A stretch of DNA of 64,000 nt from Adiantum capillus-veneris. Its lineage: Eukaryota > Streptophyta > Polypodiopsida > Polypodiales > Pteridaceae. A model generated the notes under the pieces. The model made no database searches and was not told the origin of the DNA. It saw only the letters and a list, made by a program, of their open reading frames with translations. The stretch's first letter is position 1. Each line of letters opens with the position of its first letter. The position numbers and the translations under genes are program-made. The stretch covers positions 75,600,791 through 75,664,790 of the forward strand of contig CM043948.1 in assembly GCA_014529385.2 (NCBI GenBank). Reading direction: 5' to 3'. Positions 50,908 to 61,449 of this stretch are shown one piece after another.

Positions 50908-51840
50908 ATGTCAGACAAAACTCGCAAAGGTGGAAAAGCCACACTCGCCATGGAGAATGATGCAAAATCTCCAAGGAATTTGGATGCTAATCCAACCACA
51001 TCGTCTACAACAACGGAAGCAATGATCATGGCTTACTTGATCTCGTTACAAGAAACCGTCAACAAGCAAGGTGAAGAGTTGCGCGCACTTGCAATGGAGA
51101 ATGGTACTTTAAGAGTTCTCGTTGTGGAGAATGAGCACCTCAAGAAGGTTCTTGAAATGCAAACAACGCGCTTGATGCACCTTGAGAATGAAGTTCAAGA
51201 ATGTAAACGCTCTCTTGTGGACATGAATGTAGTGAAAGAGCGCTTGAGCAAAGTTGAGAGTGATCATGTATTGAAAGAGGAAACGATAGATACAATACGA
51301 CATGATGTATGTGAGATGAGAAATGCATCCAAATCATGGGCTGATATATGTAAGGATAATGTGGTTTCTACATCTCCTATCACGCAAGCCGTTGTCCAAG
51401 CAAAGAATGTAGAGAATGTGGACACTCAAGAATTGCAAGAACGACAAAAACGCTCAAAGAACATCGTCATTCGTGGAATCAAGGAGGAAAGCATGGAAAC
51501 ACCCCAATCTCTTGCGGTTGCTATTGAAGAGTTTTTTGCTACACACTTTGGCATGTCAGGAATCATGGCTTATGGTGCACATCGAGTTGGAAAACAAGGA
51601 GTCCCTCGCTCGGGAGAAAGACCTATTGTATGTACCATGGCTGATGAGGTAAAGAGAAAGATCATCCTTGACAATGGTTGGATCTACCTCAAAGGAACGG
51701 GTTGTAATGTATATGAGGATCGCACTCTTATGCAACAAAATGTACGTCGCAAAGCATACGAGGAAAGAAGCAAGAAGGTTAAGGTATCATCTCAAGAAGA
51801 AAAGGCACTTGAGGAGGATGCAAGTCCACCCAACAAATAG
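50908..51840 (+). CDS. LINE ORF1 protein (coiled coil plus RRM-like domain)
   Basis: 310 codons from ATG 50908 (M-S-D-K-T-R-K) to TAG 51838-51840. Residues about 40-130 have the heptad-like hydrophobic spacing and the charge of a coiled coil. Residues about 185-280 resemble the RNA-binding domain of L1-type ORF1 proteins: K-N-I-V-I-R-G-I, A-H-R-V-G-K, R-P-I-V-C and K-R-K-I-I-L. The end is charged. No CCHC knuckle is present. The expected role is a trimeric RNA-binding chaperone in the element particle. ORF2 follows in the same frame after one stop and two codons. A TTG three codons upstream is in frame, but the ATG is the natural start. Confidence 0.85.
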   Translation: MSDKTRKGGKATLAMENDAKSPRNLDANPTTSSTTTEAMIMAYLISLQETVNKQGEELRALAMENGTLRVLVVENEHLKKVLEMQTTRLMHLENEVQECKRSLVDMNVVKERLSKVESDHVLKEETIDTIRHDVCEMRNASKSWADICKDNVVSTSPITQAVVQAKNVENVDTQELQERQKRSKNIVIRGIKEESMETPQSLAVAIEEFFATHFGMSGIMAYGAHRVGKQGVPRSGERPIVCTMADEVKRKIILDNGWIYLKGTGCNVYEDRTLMQQNVRRKAYEERSKKVKVSSQEEKALEEDASPPNK

Positions 51841-51846
51841 GGACAC

Positions 51847-54800
51847 ATGATCTATGAGACCAACTCACGCTTGCGAATAAGCTTTTGGAATTGTAACGGG
51901 TATCCATGGAATGCGGGAATTGGCATTGATGAGCTTACCAATGACTCCGATGTGATACTTCTTGTCGAAACATGGGAGCATGATGCGCAACGAATTCTTG
52001 GATTTGACAAATACGATGTACATTCTTTGATGTGGGCCAAAAATGCAAAGCAACGAAGAGGCCAAGGAGGCATAGCATGTATGACCAAAAAGGGTTTGAA
52101 AGATGTTTCCATTGTCAAAGAAGATAAGTATAAACGCTACTTATGGCTGAAAATCAGCCCACCAAATGGTCAAGTCATGTTTGTGGCCGGCTGCTACATT
52201 CCTCACTATGACTCCAACTTTTATGCTCGCTTGAATATGGATAGAGATCAGCCCTTTGTTGAACTAGAGGAAGACATTGCTTATTACAAGGATCAAGGTG
52301 AAGTCATTGTTTTTGGAGACATGAATGCTCGCACAAATATGTTACAACACGACACACAACAAGTCGACATGCCGCATGTATCAAGAAGAGTGGATGACTC
52401 ATACATGTATAATCGAAGTTCTAATGATGCAAAAGAAGTGGATCACTATGGAAAGTCACTTCTACATATGTGCAATAGTACCGGAATGCTCATTGCAAAT
52501 GGTTTATCTCTATGGCAAGGCACCAATGACTTTACATGTAGAAAGCACAATGGTGCTAGCGTGATTGACTATGTGTTGTTCTCAGAAGCCACTCTAGAAT
52601 GCATACAAAGCTTTACACTTGGTGAATGGAATCCGGAATCGGATCATAGGATGTTATGTATTGACCTCAAATGTGGTAAACGGCCCGAGCATGTAGCCTC
52701 CAATCATGATGTGAATCATTTGTACCTACGTCTAGACTTCAAACGAGCACTTATATATGCTGATATGGTGGACCAAATGTTAAGCATGATAGAGCATCAA
52801 GGGAGCCCAACATTAGAATGCAAGTGGAAAGTTTTCAAAGAAGTAATTTTCTCTTGTGCGAAGGAATGCTTTTCGGCGAAACACATGTCTTGCAAAAGGT
52901 CTAAGAAGGGTAGCACCAAGAAGAAATGGTTTGACATGGAATGTAGTCAAGCCCGAAAACACTTGCTAAGATTGGATGCAATCAAAGACAAGGAAGTTTA
53001 CTTGGAATGTTCACACACATACAAAGCACTTGTTCAAAAGAAGAGGAGAAGGTGGGAAGTCGAAAAACAACTTCTTTTAGCACAAGAGAAAGCACATGCA
53101 TGTGGCAAGTTTTGGCAAAATCTAAAAGGCAAGCGCGTTGAGAGCTTTGGTGACTTGACTCTTGAGGATATGTATATGCATTGTAAGAACCTCTATGAGC
53201 AACCCAATGTTGATAAGATGGAGGGTTGTAGCTCCCTTCCATTTATGTCTCCCTTCTTTACCATTGAAGATGTATGCCGCGCGCTTGAGAAACTTGCTAC
53301 TCGCAAGGCAGGTGACCTTCAAGGTGTCAAGGCTGAAATGATTAAATGGACAAGCAAGAAAACACGATATTGGATATGCGATATGTTTAACCTTGCACTT
53401 CAGTACGGCATGCCTCATGATTGGAGTGCAAATTGGATCAAACCTTTGCACAAAGGAGGAGATGTAAACAATGTGAACAACTATCGCACTATAATGGTTG
53501 GTTCTTTGATGGCAAAGTTATTTGGATGTATCATGGAGATGAAGATAAGTGAATGGGCTGAAAAGAATGGCAAACGTGCGCTTGGCCAAGCAGGTTTTCG
53601 AAAGCATCATAGCACTATTGATCACCTTGTCACTCTTCGAGTTCTTATGGAAGCGTCTCGATTGAAAGGAAAAAAGTTGTATTGTTGCTTTGTGGATTTC
53701 AAGAAAGCTTTTGACATGGTACCGCGAGGAAATCTTTGGAGACGTATGCAAAGCCTTCAAGTGCCGAGAGAATTTATGCATGCAGTCTTTCGCATCTACC
53801 AAAAAGTGATATGTCGATTACGTATGGGAGATGGAATTTCAGAATTTTTTGCAAGCACTATTGGTGTCAAACAAGGATGCCCACTTTCCCCAACCCTCTT
53901 TGGGCTACTCATTGATGAATTGGAATACATGGTTCTTGATTTTATGCAGCAAGAAGGCATAGAAGAGGTTAAGATTGGAAATGCGGTGATCATGCTTTTG
54001 CTTTATGCCGATGATGTAGTGCTCTTGGCACATACCTTAGAAGATGCACAAAAGCTTATGAGTGTCTTGGAACGCTTTTGCCTACATAGCGGGCTGATCG
54101 TGAATGGATCCAAAACCAAGGTTATGCTTGTAAAGACCCTCAATGACGAAAATCCATGCATTGTATACAACAATGAGAAACTTGAAGTGGTAGATCACTT
54201 CAAGTACCTTGGCCTTGAGGTTCCATCCAATCATAAATGGAAGGATTGTGCAATGCGTCGCTTGGAAGCCGGAAAGAGGGCTTATTATGCATTTGAGAAC
54301 ATGTGCAATGCAGGAGAGATCAAGTGTTGGGCTCTCAAAAAGTACCTCTTTGACACATTGGTGACACCGGTGCTTCTTTATGGAGTGGAGGTGTGGGGTG
54401 GAAGCATCGGGAAGTCTACTTGGAAAGAGTTTGAGAATGTCCAAAAGCGTTTTCTCACCAACTTTCTCCAAGTCAAGACACAAACACCCTACATGCTCTT
54501 ACTTCTTGAGTCCGGATCGCTTCCCATTGAGGTCTTGGGCATGGAAAGGGTTGTGGAGTACATGCGTAAGACACAACGTAGCCCTTTGCATCGACTTCCT
54601 AGAATCGCATATGAAGCAAGTCAAAAGGTTCAAAAGACATGCAAGAGCAAAATACTAAGTTCGGGGTGGATGCTTGATATCAAGAAATGGTTTGGAAGAT
54701 GGGATGCATGTCACTTGGTCAAGGATGCGTCGATCGACTCCCAAGTTAATGAGGCCTTCTTACAACGCCAATGTATCATGGCTTGGGAGAAATCTGGAGG

Positions 54801-55227
54801 TTCTCGCTTCAGCCATTACACCACACACGTTGCCCCAAACTACAAATCTCTCTTCTTCTCGGAACGAGGTAACCGAACCCATTCCTACATCCTTGAGCCC
54901 ATCCCGTTGAGTGCGATCCGCACCATTGCCTCCATTCGTCTTAGCTCCCATTCTCTACGCTGCGAGACAGGACGTTGGGGCACTGGCGAGGAGTGTCATC
55001 GACTTTGCACCTTATGCCCTCGTCAAGTGCGAGAGAGTGAGTACCACACACTACTTGAGTGCTCAGCTTTTGACCACATTAGGTCCTCTTTTCCCCATAT
55101 ATTCAGCCATGAGCTCTCCCTACATACCTTCCTCTCCCAACCACGATGTGGACTCTCTATTGCGACGCTCATTTCAGCCATTTTTGAGCATCGAGAGTCA
55201 CTTATGAACTCCACTCACACCACGTGA
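51847..55227 (+). CDS. LINE ORF2 protein (endonuclease and reverse transcriptase)
   Basis: 1126 codons, ATG 51847 to TGA 55225-55227, uninterrupted. Residues about 8-275 are an AP-like endonuclease: F-W-N-C-N-G, V-E-T-W-E-H, V-F-G-D-M-N-A-R and S-D-H-R-M keep the Asn, Glu, Asp/Asn and Asp-His catalytic positions. Residues about 480-760 are the RT: F-V-D-F-K-K-A-F-D, G-V-K-Q-G-C-P-L-S-P, and the active site Y-A-D-D at 54004-54015 (residue about 720). Near residue 1050 a C-x2-C...H-x4-C motif (C-T-L-C-P, H-T-L-L-E-C) forms a likely zinc site. ORF2 nicks target DNA and copies its RNA in place. Full length and open frame suggest recent activity. Confidence 0.95.
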   Translation: MIYETNSRLRISFWNCNGYPWNAGIGIDELTNDSDVILLVETWEHDAQRILGFDKYDVHSLMWAKNAKQRRGQGGIACMTKKGLKDVSIVKEDKYKRYLWLKISPPNGQVMFVAGCYIPHYDSNFYARLNMDRDQPFVELEEDIAYYKDQGEVIVFGDMNARTNMLQHDTQQVDMPHVSRRVDDSYMYNRSSNDAKEVDHYGKSLLHMCNSTGMLIANGLSLWQGTNDFTCRKHNGASVIDYVLFSEATLECIQSFTLGEWNPESDHRMLCIDLKCGKRPEHVASNHDVNHLYLRLDFKRALIYADMVDQMLSMIEHQGSPTLECKWKVFKEVIFSCAKECFSAKHMSCKRSKKGSTKKKWFDMECSQARKHLLRLDAIKDKEVYLECSHTYKALVQKKRRRWEVEKQLLLAQEKAHACGKFWQNLKGKRVESFGDLTLEDMYMHCKNLYEQPNVDKMEGCSSLPFMSPFFTIEDVCRALEKLATRKAGDLQGVKAEMIKWTSKKTRYWICDMFNLALQYGMPHDWSANWIKPLHKGGDVNNVNNYRTIMVGSLMAKLFGCIMEMKISEWAEKNGKRALGQAGFRKHHSTIDHLVTLRVLMEASRLKGKKLYCCFVDFKKAFDMVPRGNLWRRMQSLQVPREFMHAVFRIYQKVICRLRMGDGISEFFASTIGVKQGCPLSPTLFGLLIDELEYMVLDFMQQEGIEEVKIGNAVIMLLLYADDVVLLAHTLEDAQKLMSVLERFCLHSGLIVNGSKTKVMLVKTLNDENPCIVYNNEKLEVVDHFKYLGLEVPSNHKWKDCAMRRLEAGKRAYYAFENMCNAGEIKCWALKKYLFDTLVTPVLLYGVEVWGGSIGKSTWKEFENVQKRFLTNFLQVKTQTPYMLLLLESGSLPIEVLGMERVVEYMRKTQRSPLHRLPRIAYEASQKVQKTCKSKILSSGWMLDIKKWFGRWDACHLVKDASIDSQVNEAFLQRQCIMAWEKSGGSRFSHYTTHVAPNYKSLFFSERGNRTHSYILEPIPLSAIRTIASIRLSSHSLRCETGRWGTGEECHRLCTLCPRQVRESEYHTLLECSAFDHIRSSFPHIFSHELSLHTFLSQPRCGLSIATLISAIFEHRESLMNSTHTT

Positions 55228-55246
55228 CATGTTCATTTGGTCCCAT

Positions 55247-55262
55247 AGGTCATATTTGACCT
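55247..55262 (+). promoter_or_regulatory. 3' UTR hairpin of the intact LINE
   Basis: AGGTCA and TGACCT form a 6-bp stem with loop TATT, about 20 bases after the stop codon and 20 before the tail. Some LINE RTs recognise such 3' stem-loops, so it is a candidate recognition site. Confidence 0.5.
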
Positions 55263-55280
55263 CCCAGGACGATAATAGAA

Positions 55281-55302
55281 CTATCTATCTATCTATCTAT
55301 CT

Positions 55303-55355
<53 letters not shown>
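55281..55355. repeat. (CTAT)n tail followed by (CT)n(CA)n microsatellite
   Basis: About six CTAT units, then about 9 CT and about 15 CA units. The CT-CA part mirrors the microsatellite before the LINE. Confidence 0.95.
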
Positions 55356-55358
<3 letters not shown>

Positions 55359-55359
55359 A

Positions 55360-55660
55360 CCAATCTAAGTCCGAGAGATGCATATTCGTAGGGTCATAAC
55401 TCTCATTCTAAAGGTTAGGGCACATTCACAAGGTAGTGTTCTACCCTCGTCTGCCTAAGCAAATGTTACCATCTATTCTCAACTCTACTGAAATCGATAG
55501 AGTTGAAAAAAACCAGTTCTCTACCCCCACTTGCTGAAGAATGGTCTGCTTTACGATGGTGACAGTTAACAGTAAACAACAAAATTGTTGATGAGTGGTG
55601 GGGGTTCTACCCTCGCCCTTTTCATAGGAAGTTAGATGGAAGCCTCATCTACCTTACAAT
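55360..55660. other. Gene-free stretch
   Basis: No supportable gene or element. Confidence 0.5.
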
Positions 55661-55669
55661 CAAAAGACC

Positions 55670-55960
55670 ATATAATTTTCTATGTTGTGAGTGTCGTAAG
55701 CCAATTCATGGAGAAAATGAGGCAATCAAATTGGATGGCAAACAAGAGGCTTCTCAACTATATCAAAGCGAAAATTGATCATGGTCTCTGTATGGAGCTA
55801 ACTCTTCTATGAAGCTACTTGTATACACATATGTTGATTGGGAAACAAAAAGCATTGAGGATAGAAGGTCTAAATTAGGTTGTTCTTGCTTACTTGAGAG
55901 TGTCCCCATGAGTTTGTCAAGCAGGAAACAACCCACATTTTCTCTTTCATAGTATTGTGT
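55670..55960 (+). pseudogene. Copia RNase H fragment
   Basis: Plus-strand readings in two frames give V-V-S-Q-F-M-E-K, K-R-L-L-N-Y-I-K and Y-V-D-W, then E-D-R-R-S-K-L-G-C-S, a decayed version of the copia motifs around D-A-D-W-A-G and R-R-S-T-S-G-Y. No LTR or other domain is nearby. Confidence 0.55.
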
Positions 55961-56311
55961 AGCCATTATATCATATAGGTGAGCTACACACATTAGACTA
56001 GCACAATAATTTCAATCTAGTGAGTTCTAAAATTGTATAGGGCATGGAGGTACCATTGAAACATCAAAATCCACATGTACATGATGTTCAAAACCAAAAT
56101 CGATCTAAACTACCAAAAAAAGCAATCAAAGGGAGAGATCTACATATGAACAGAATCTTAAGCTAGAGTCTCCACAATCCATACACACGCACTAATTAAG
56201 AATGGAATGCACAAAATTGCACATCCACACACTCAAGAGAGTGCATACTCATACAATGGAGGGATCACCTCTCTCAATTAAATCAATCACATGAACAAAG
56301 GACCACAGACA

Positions 56312-56314
<3 letters not shown>

Positions 56315-56409
<95 letters not shown>

Positions 56410-56420
56410 ACACACACACA
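56315..56420. repeat. Long (CT)n tract with short (CA)n
   Basis: About 45 CT units, then TTCT and six CA units. It is the longest microsatellite in the window. Confidence 0.95.
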
Positions 56421-57070
56421 TGTCCTAGAAAGCATAGAGAAAGAGAGCATAGGCTCAATACAAAGCAAAGAGAATGTTAATTCATAAGAATCCCGCAATC
56501 ATTATAAAAAAAATAACACAAGCATGCATCAAGCACACAAAGCCTGAACTTGAGAGCTCTAAGTGGCATTGGTATACATATTTCCACACAACAATCTTCG
56601 CAACAAGGAATTGTCCATGGCTCAACATTTAACATCTAAGAGGTACGCCTTCTAGTGCAAATTCCTAGCCCATGCATAACATATTTGCAAGTCTCACCAT
56701 GTTTGGGTCTAGCATGTTCTCTTAGATCCTAGAGTTGTCAGGGCATTGCTTGAATTCAAGTGTTGTAATAGATGTAATCTTAATATCACTCTTCAAAAAT
56801 CACTTGGTTTTATAGCCAAATAAATGAGCATGTGTATCTTCTTGTTAATAGACCTTTTAGGAAGCAAGAGAGTAGATGCTCTTGGCTTGGCATCTCATTG
56901 CCCGAACATTTAGAAATGTATTGCTTTATATGAGCTATGAAATCCCTCTTAGACTCATTTTTCATTTTCCTAATGATCAAATTTGAGTTGCAGTGCTATG
57001 ATTTTCTTTCAATTACAAAGAGTTAGCTGGCCCTATGAGAGATGTATGCATTAAGAAATGGTTAATAGAC
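56421..57070. other. Gene-free stretch
   Basis: AT-rich DNA with no recognisable coding or repeat. Confidence 0.5.
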
Positions 57071-57074
57071 CTAA

Positions 57075-58570
57075 AACTTCAAGATGATTTAATTTGCTTG
57101 CAGGAGCTCAAGGTTAAAGGTTTTGAATGCTAACCTTCAAACAATTAGGAGGGATCATAAGTGGTTTTCATCTACCACTCTACAGGTAATAGACGTGCTA
57201 TGATAGGAGTCAATCTTAAGCGCGAACAACTCATCTCTAAAGTAAATACTAGACAAAAGGGGCATTGAATTGTTGTTACCCTAAAATTGTTATCAGTTTG
57301 TATGCTTCAAACACTATTGCTGAGAGAACTATCATCTGGACAAAACTCAATTCTTTCAATTATCCTGTGTTGATTATAGGTGAATTAATATGGTTACTTC
57401 TTTGAATGACAGATATAATGCCTCAGGAAATGAAAAGCCAAGTTGGAAAGAGTTGACAATCAGACCACTCTGGTTAACACCCCTGAGAACATTGGTTTCA
57501 CCTGGGCTAACAACCAGCAGGGCAACTCTTATAGAGCAGCCAGACTTGACAGGATGTCCATGATAGTTGATTGACATCAGACATACTAGATGGTGAGTTG
57601 TAAATTTGACTCTTCTATCTTGTTGGCTGATCACAAACCTTTGTTGTTTGAGCTACATAAACATGAGCACTCATTCAAAGCTGGCTGGCCACATTTAGAT
57701 AATTCTTTGTTTAAACTAGTATCTATCAAATCTAATGTTAAGCCTATTTTTTAAAGTTCTTTTATTCTGCATAACAATGCATTTACTACTTGGGATGTAG
57801 TCATAAAGGACCCTCAAAAGGTTTTAAGTATCTTAAAAAAGAAAGCTAAGGAAATTAGATCGAATAAATGAATGATGATCAACAAGCATATTTCTCTGCT
57901 TGTGGGGACTCTGTCCTCCTCTATCAATGTTGGTGTTGTTAAACTCATCCACAGGAAGGGCTCAAGGGATGACTTATCTAATTAGAGACCTATCACTTGT
58001 TTGACTTCTGTTTACAAGATCTTCTCTCTATCCTTAGCTAGGAGACTCACCCCCCTCACAGACCGGTTCATCTTGAAAGAGCAGAAAGGATTTATAAAGG
58101 GGAGATTCATTCTTGATGAACTAATTGCACTATGGGAAGGAATGGAGTATGCAGAGGAATCTGAACAGGATTTTATTTTTTCAAAATTTATTTTGATAAG
58201 GTCTATGATAGAATTGAACAGGAGTTCATTTTACAAAGCTCATATGACATGGGTTTAGGCAGACTTTTCATCAAATTTGTACATATTCATTTTGGGAATG
58301 CATTTGCCAAAATTGCAGTGAATGGTACTCCTATTGATTTTGTTCCTTTGCATAAATACATTAGATAGGGATGTCCCTTGTCCCCTTTTCTTTATGCAAT
58401 CTCTTATGATGGCTTCGGTTGGCTTGTTAAAGATTTTATGTAGCAAGGCAAACTTAAAGCCATTGATATACCTGAGTCTGTAAAACAATTGTGTATTCAA
58501 CAGTTTGTTGTTGATGATACCAATGCACTTGTGAGGAATGATTTGCAACTAGTATCACAAGATCATGCGA
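57075..58570 (+). pseudogene. L1-type LINE ORF2 remnant, plus strand
   Basis: Endonuclease pieces at 57080-57660 (L-I-C-L-Q-E-L-K, F-T-W-A-N-N-Q, D-R-M, A-D-H-K-P-L) are followed by RT at 57900-58560: S-I-N-V-G-V-V-K-L-I, R-P-I-T-C-L-T-S-V-Y-K, L-K-E-Q-K-G-F, Q-G-C-P-L-S-P-F-L with the Gln codon as TAG, and V-V-D-D-T where F-A-D-D is usual. Many stops and frameshifts and an internal deletion between endonuclease and RT show an old copy. The wording G-F-G-W-L-V is shared with the minus-strand LINE at 61.6 kb. Confidence 0.75.
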
Positions 58571-58604
58571 GCATTATGGCTTATTCTGTTTCAATATAGT
58601 GTGC

Positions 58605-58810
58605 AAAGTCTTAGTGACTGGAGGTTGCCTATGAAAAGGTTTGGGAAATTTCTCTAATCTAGCTTGTGTTGTCTCTATCATCTTTTGGTTAAATGGAAAC
58701 TCATAGAAAAGTCTTAGTGACTGGAGGTTGCCTATGAAAAGGTTTGGGACATTTTGCTAATCTAGCTTGCGTTGTCTCTATCATATTTTGGTTGAATGGA
58801 AACTCATAGC
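58605..58810. repeat. Tandem duplication, period 103 bases
   Basis: Both units begin AAAGTCTTAGTGACTGGAGG and run to GGAAACTCATAG, with a handful of differences. Confidence 0.9.
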
Positions 58811-58814
58811 AAAC

Positions 58815-59565
58815 CAGGCAATGTTACAACCATCAGCTAGTGTATCAAGGTCAACACAAATCTAGTTGAAGTTACATAAAAAACATCAAAGACCCCTTCA
58901 GATATCTCACGCTTGGCCTTTTTAGACTTTTTTGGAATTTCATGGCTTATGGTTACTTGATGAGTAGGAGATTCAGGTAGATTTGGTCTTGCTCTACTCC
59001 ATCTTCTAGTTTTTCTAAAAACTTTTCTAGTTTTTAGAAAAGTGAGAAGATGTTGTGTATAGGAGGGAGGATTTGGAGTATCATGTGAAGGATAATCTCT
59101 AGCTTGGGCTCAAGTGACCACCCTCAAAGATGCTACCTCTTCTTCTCTCGGAGTGGATGGATGAACCTTACACCAAGTTTAAGATCACATTGCAAGGATT
59201 GTCCTCCTTTGGCTTGTGTGGACATTTATGATTGATATGACATTCATTATAGTGTCAATGAGCCACTAGACAAGCATTCTTCTTATCATAGAGACACTTT
59301 CATCCAGTGATTGCTACCACATTTGAAAGAGGCACCACCATCCCGAGGAGGTTGAGGTGAAGTCCACCTCATCATTCGGGGTCTATGTCTTATGGAATTC
59401 ATTTCATAACATGCAAAGTACCATCACTAGAGTACTTGTGGCAATAACTGCTAGTTTTGATAGAATTCCTTGGGATATAGTTTGGATCATATTGAACTTT
59501 GTAGCAGTGATAAGCGCTAAACCCCTAGGTTTGGTAGCCTTTTTGTATGGAGCAACGTCAACAAA
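58815..59565. other. Stretch without a supportable gene
   Basis: Short open readings only, on both strands. None resembles a family that I know. Confidence 0.5.
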
Positions 59566-59569
59566 CCTT

Positions 59570-59745
59570 AAGGTCGTAACCCTAGGAAGTGGTGTTTGGG
59601 CTCCTAAGAAGTAGGCTGCAAGGAGTTACCTCTATTGATGGTTCACCACATCCTAAGGTCGTAGCCCTAGGAAGTGGTGTTTGGGATCCTAAGGCTAAAG
59701 TAGGCTACAAGGAGTTTACCTCTATTGATGGGTCACGACGTCCAA
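59570..59745. repeat. Tandem duplication, period about 85 bases
   Basis: Two units begin AAGGTCGTARCCCTAGGAAG. The second is a few bases longer, with an inserted GCTAA-like segment. Confidence 0.85.
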
Positions 59746-59759
59746 AAATCTTTGAAGGC

Positions 59760-60400
59760 ATGTATTCTAAAAACACCATTTGGGTATCATGGTTTTCCAT
59801 TTTTCTACATACTTGACAATAAACTAAACCACTGCACATTGAACAACATTTGATCTGTTTGGTAGCTTCCCATGTGATGGTTACCCGCATAAATTCTGCA
59901 TGAGGGTATGGTGATTGAGGTTGTTTATCATTTGAATTAAAGCAAACCTTGATTTGTCAAGGTCTAGTTTTTATAAAAGATGTTGTGCAACCAATGTTGT
60001 CATGTCTTAATGAGAAAGAGGTTTGATCATAGACCATGTTCAAGGTGTTGTGTGTAACTATCACCTACACTCTTGCATATGACATTGTTGCCCATTGAAA
60101 AATTCGTTAGTTCCATGTTTAGTACTAGAGTGAAATCCTAGAAGTGGGGCACAAAGCATTGGACAATAAGATGGTGAGTTAGGGTCTGGTAACTCCAGGC
60201 ACTATTATCACTAATTGATAATTGTGCCTATTGAGATCGATTTAAAAAATAAAGACAGCTAGGGGTTGGAAATGTGGTTCAGTAACAACAAATCATTGCT
60301 AACTGGAGGTTTAAGGGGCGATTGTAAACATAGACACACATTTATTTTGAGTTTAAATTGTGGTTTTGAAAAAGATCACCCCATCTTTTAATTCTTGCTT
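59760..60400. other. Gene-free stretch
   Basis: Nothing recognisable. Confidence 0.5.
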
Positions 60401-60699
60401 TTTGTGGGCACTTCTGTTGAGCACCATTTTCTATCTAACTTCAAAAAACCCAATCCGAGGTAAGTCATTCTAGAAACATTGAAAATTAGTTTTGAAGTCT
60501 TTGGAGGGGCTCTAGTTACTTTTAATCCTCTACTAGGCATGCCAAAATCTGCACATAAGATTAGAACCAACATGTGTGAATGGCATAGGAGAAAGGATGA
60601 TTTCTCTATAGGAAATATTATTCTAGGCCTTGTACTCTATCAGCTTGAACCTGTGAATATTTTATTTAAGCAACAGGGCCAAGTGGTCCTTTGAATAGT

Positions 60700-61090
60700 T
60701 CACAGCTCACCATATCCATTTCCTAGCTAGTTTAGTGGAGATTTTGTCTAGGTTAAGAAGCCCCAACCCTCATTTGAATTTGGGCACACAACACGTATCC
60801 CAAGAAACTTTGGGTACCTTTGGATGATCGTATCCACCCCATAGAAGGGATCTAGCCAACATGTAAATCTTGTTTATGTGATAATTGATTGGTTGCCAAA
60901 AAGAGAGGCAATAAATTAAAGAAGATAAAAGGAAATGGTTCAAAGCAAAAGCCCTGGCTGAAATGAAAGTCTGGCACCACTCGAAAATTGTTTCCCAAAA
61001 CTTGGCTAGGACCCAGTCCCATCTCGTGAGAAAAGGTAACCTTAAAGCCCATAAAGATTCAGAAAAGTCTGAAAACTTGCCCATCTTCAA
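60700..61090 (-). pseudogene. LINE RT C-terminal region
   Basis: 106 open codons (61090-60770) with A-L-N-H-F-L-L-S-S-L-I-Y, A-R-S-L-L-W-G-G and P-K-V-S-W-D-T-C-C-V-P-K, the typical segment after the RT palm in plant L1 ORF2. The reading continues in another frame with L-G-L-L-N-L-D. Confidence 0.75.
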
Positions 61091-61449
61091 TGCTCTTACA
61101 TCCTACATCAAGAACTAGTTGTGGGATAGAACCTATTGAAATGTTGTAGCTGGTTTTAGCATGATCGATAATAGAACCACTAGCCAGGAACCCCAGGGAG
61201 GTCACCTTATAAAAATGTAACCTATCACGTGAGTTCAAAAGAAGGGTATTTAAAGTTCTTGTAACTTACAGAAAAATATATACAGAAGGGCATTATTTTT
61301 TCAAATTTGAAAGAAACTTACAGATTTCAAAAGAAAAGGGTACATTATATTCTTAACAAAATTCACAGATAAGGGGTTTTACAAACATGTCTTGAATGCA
61401 CGTGATATGGTAGTTTTACACATAGTGAATCCCCCGAGCCAAGAACAAT

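Larger units (their letters stand above)
50685..55306 (+). mobile_element. Intact non-LTR retrotransposon (LINE) with ORF1 and ORF2
   Basis: The 5' UTR (50685-50907), ORF1, ORF2, a 3' UTR of under 60 bases with a hairpin, and a (CTAT)n tail make a 4.6-kb element without a stop or frameshift in either ORF. ORF2 has apurinic-type endonuclease and RT. Endonuclease and C-terminal style (W-N-C-N-G, Y-A-D-D-V-V-L-L-A, C-T-L-C-P) and an ORF1 without CCHC knuckles differ from the usual plant L1 elements. An L1/Tx1-like group is possible, but a tree is needed. Confidence 0.9.

Noticed and set aside
55763-55993. Minus-strand ORF of 76 codons
   Set aside because: It is the antisense of the decayed copia RNase H on the plus strand.
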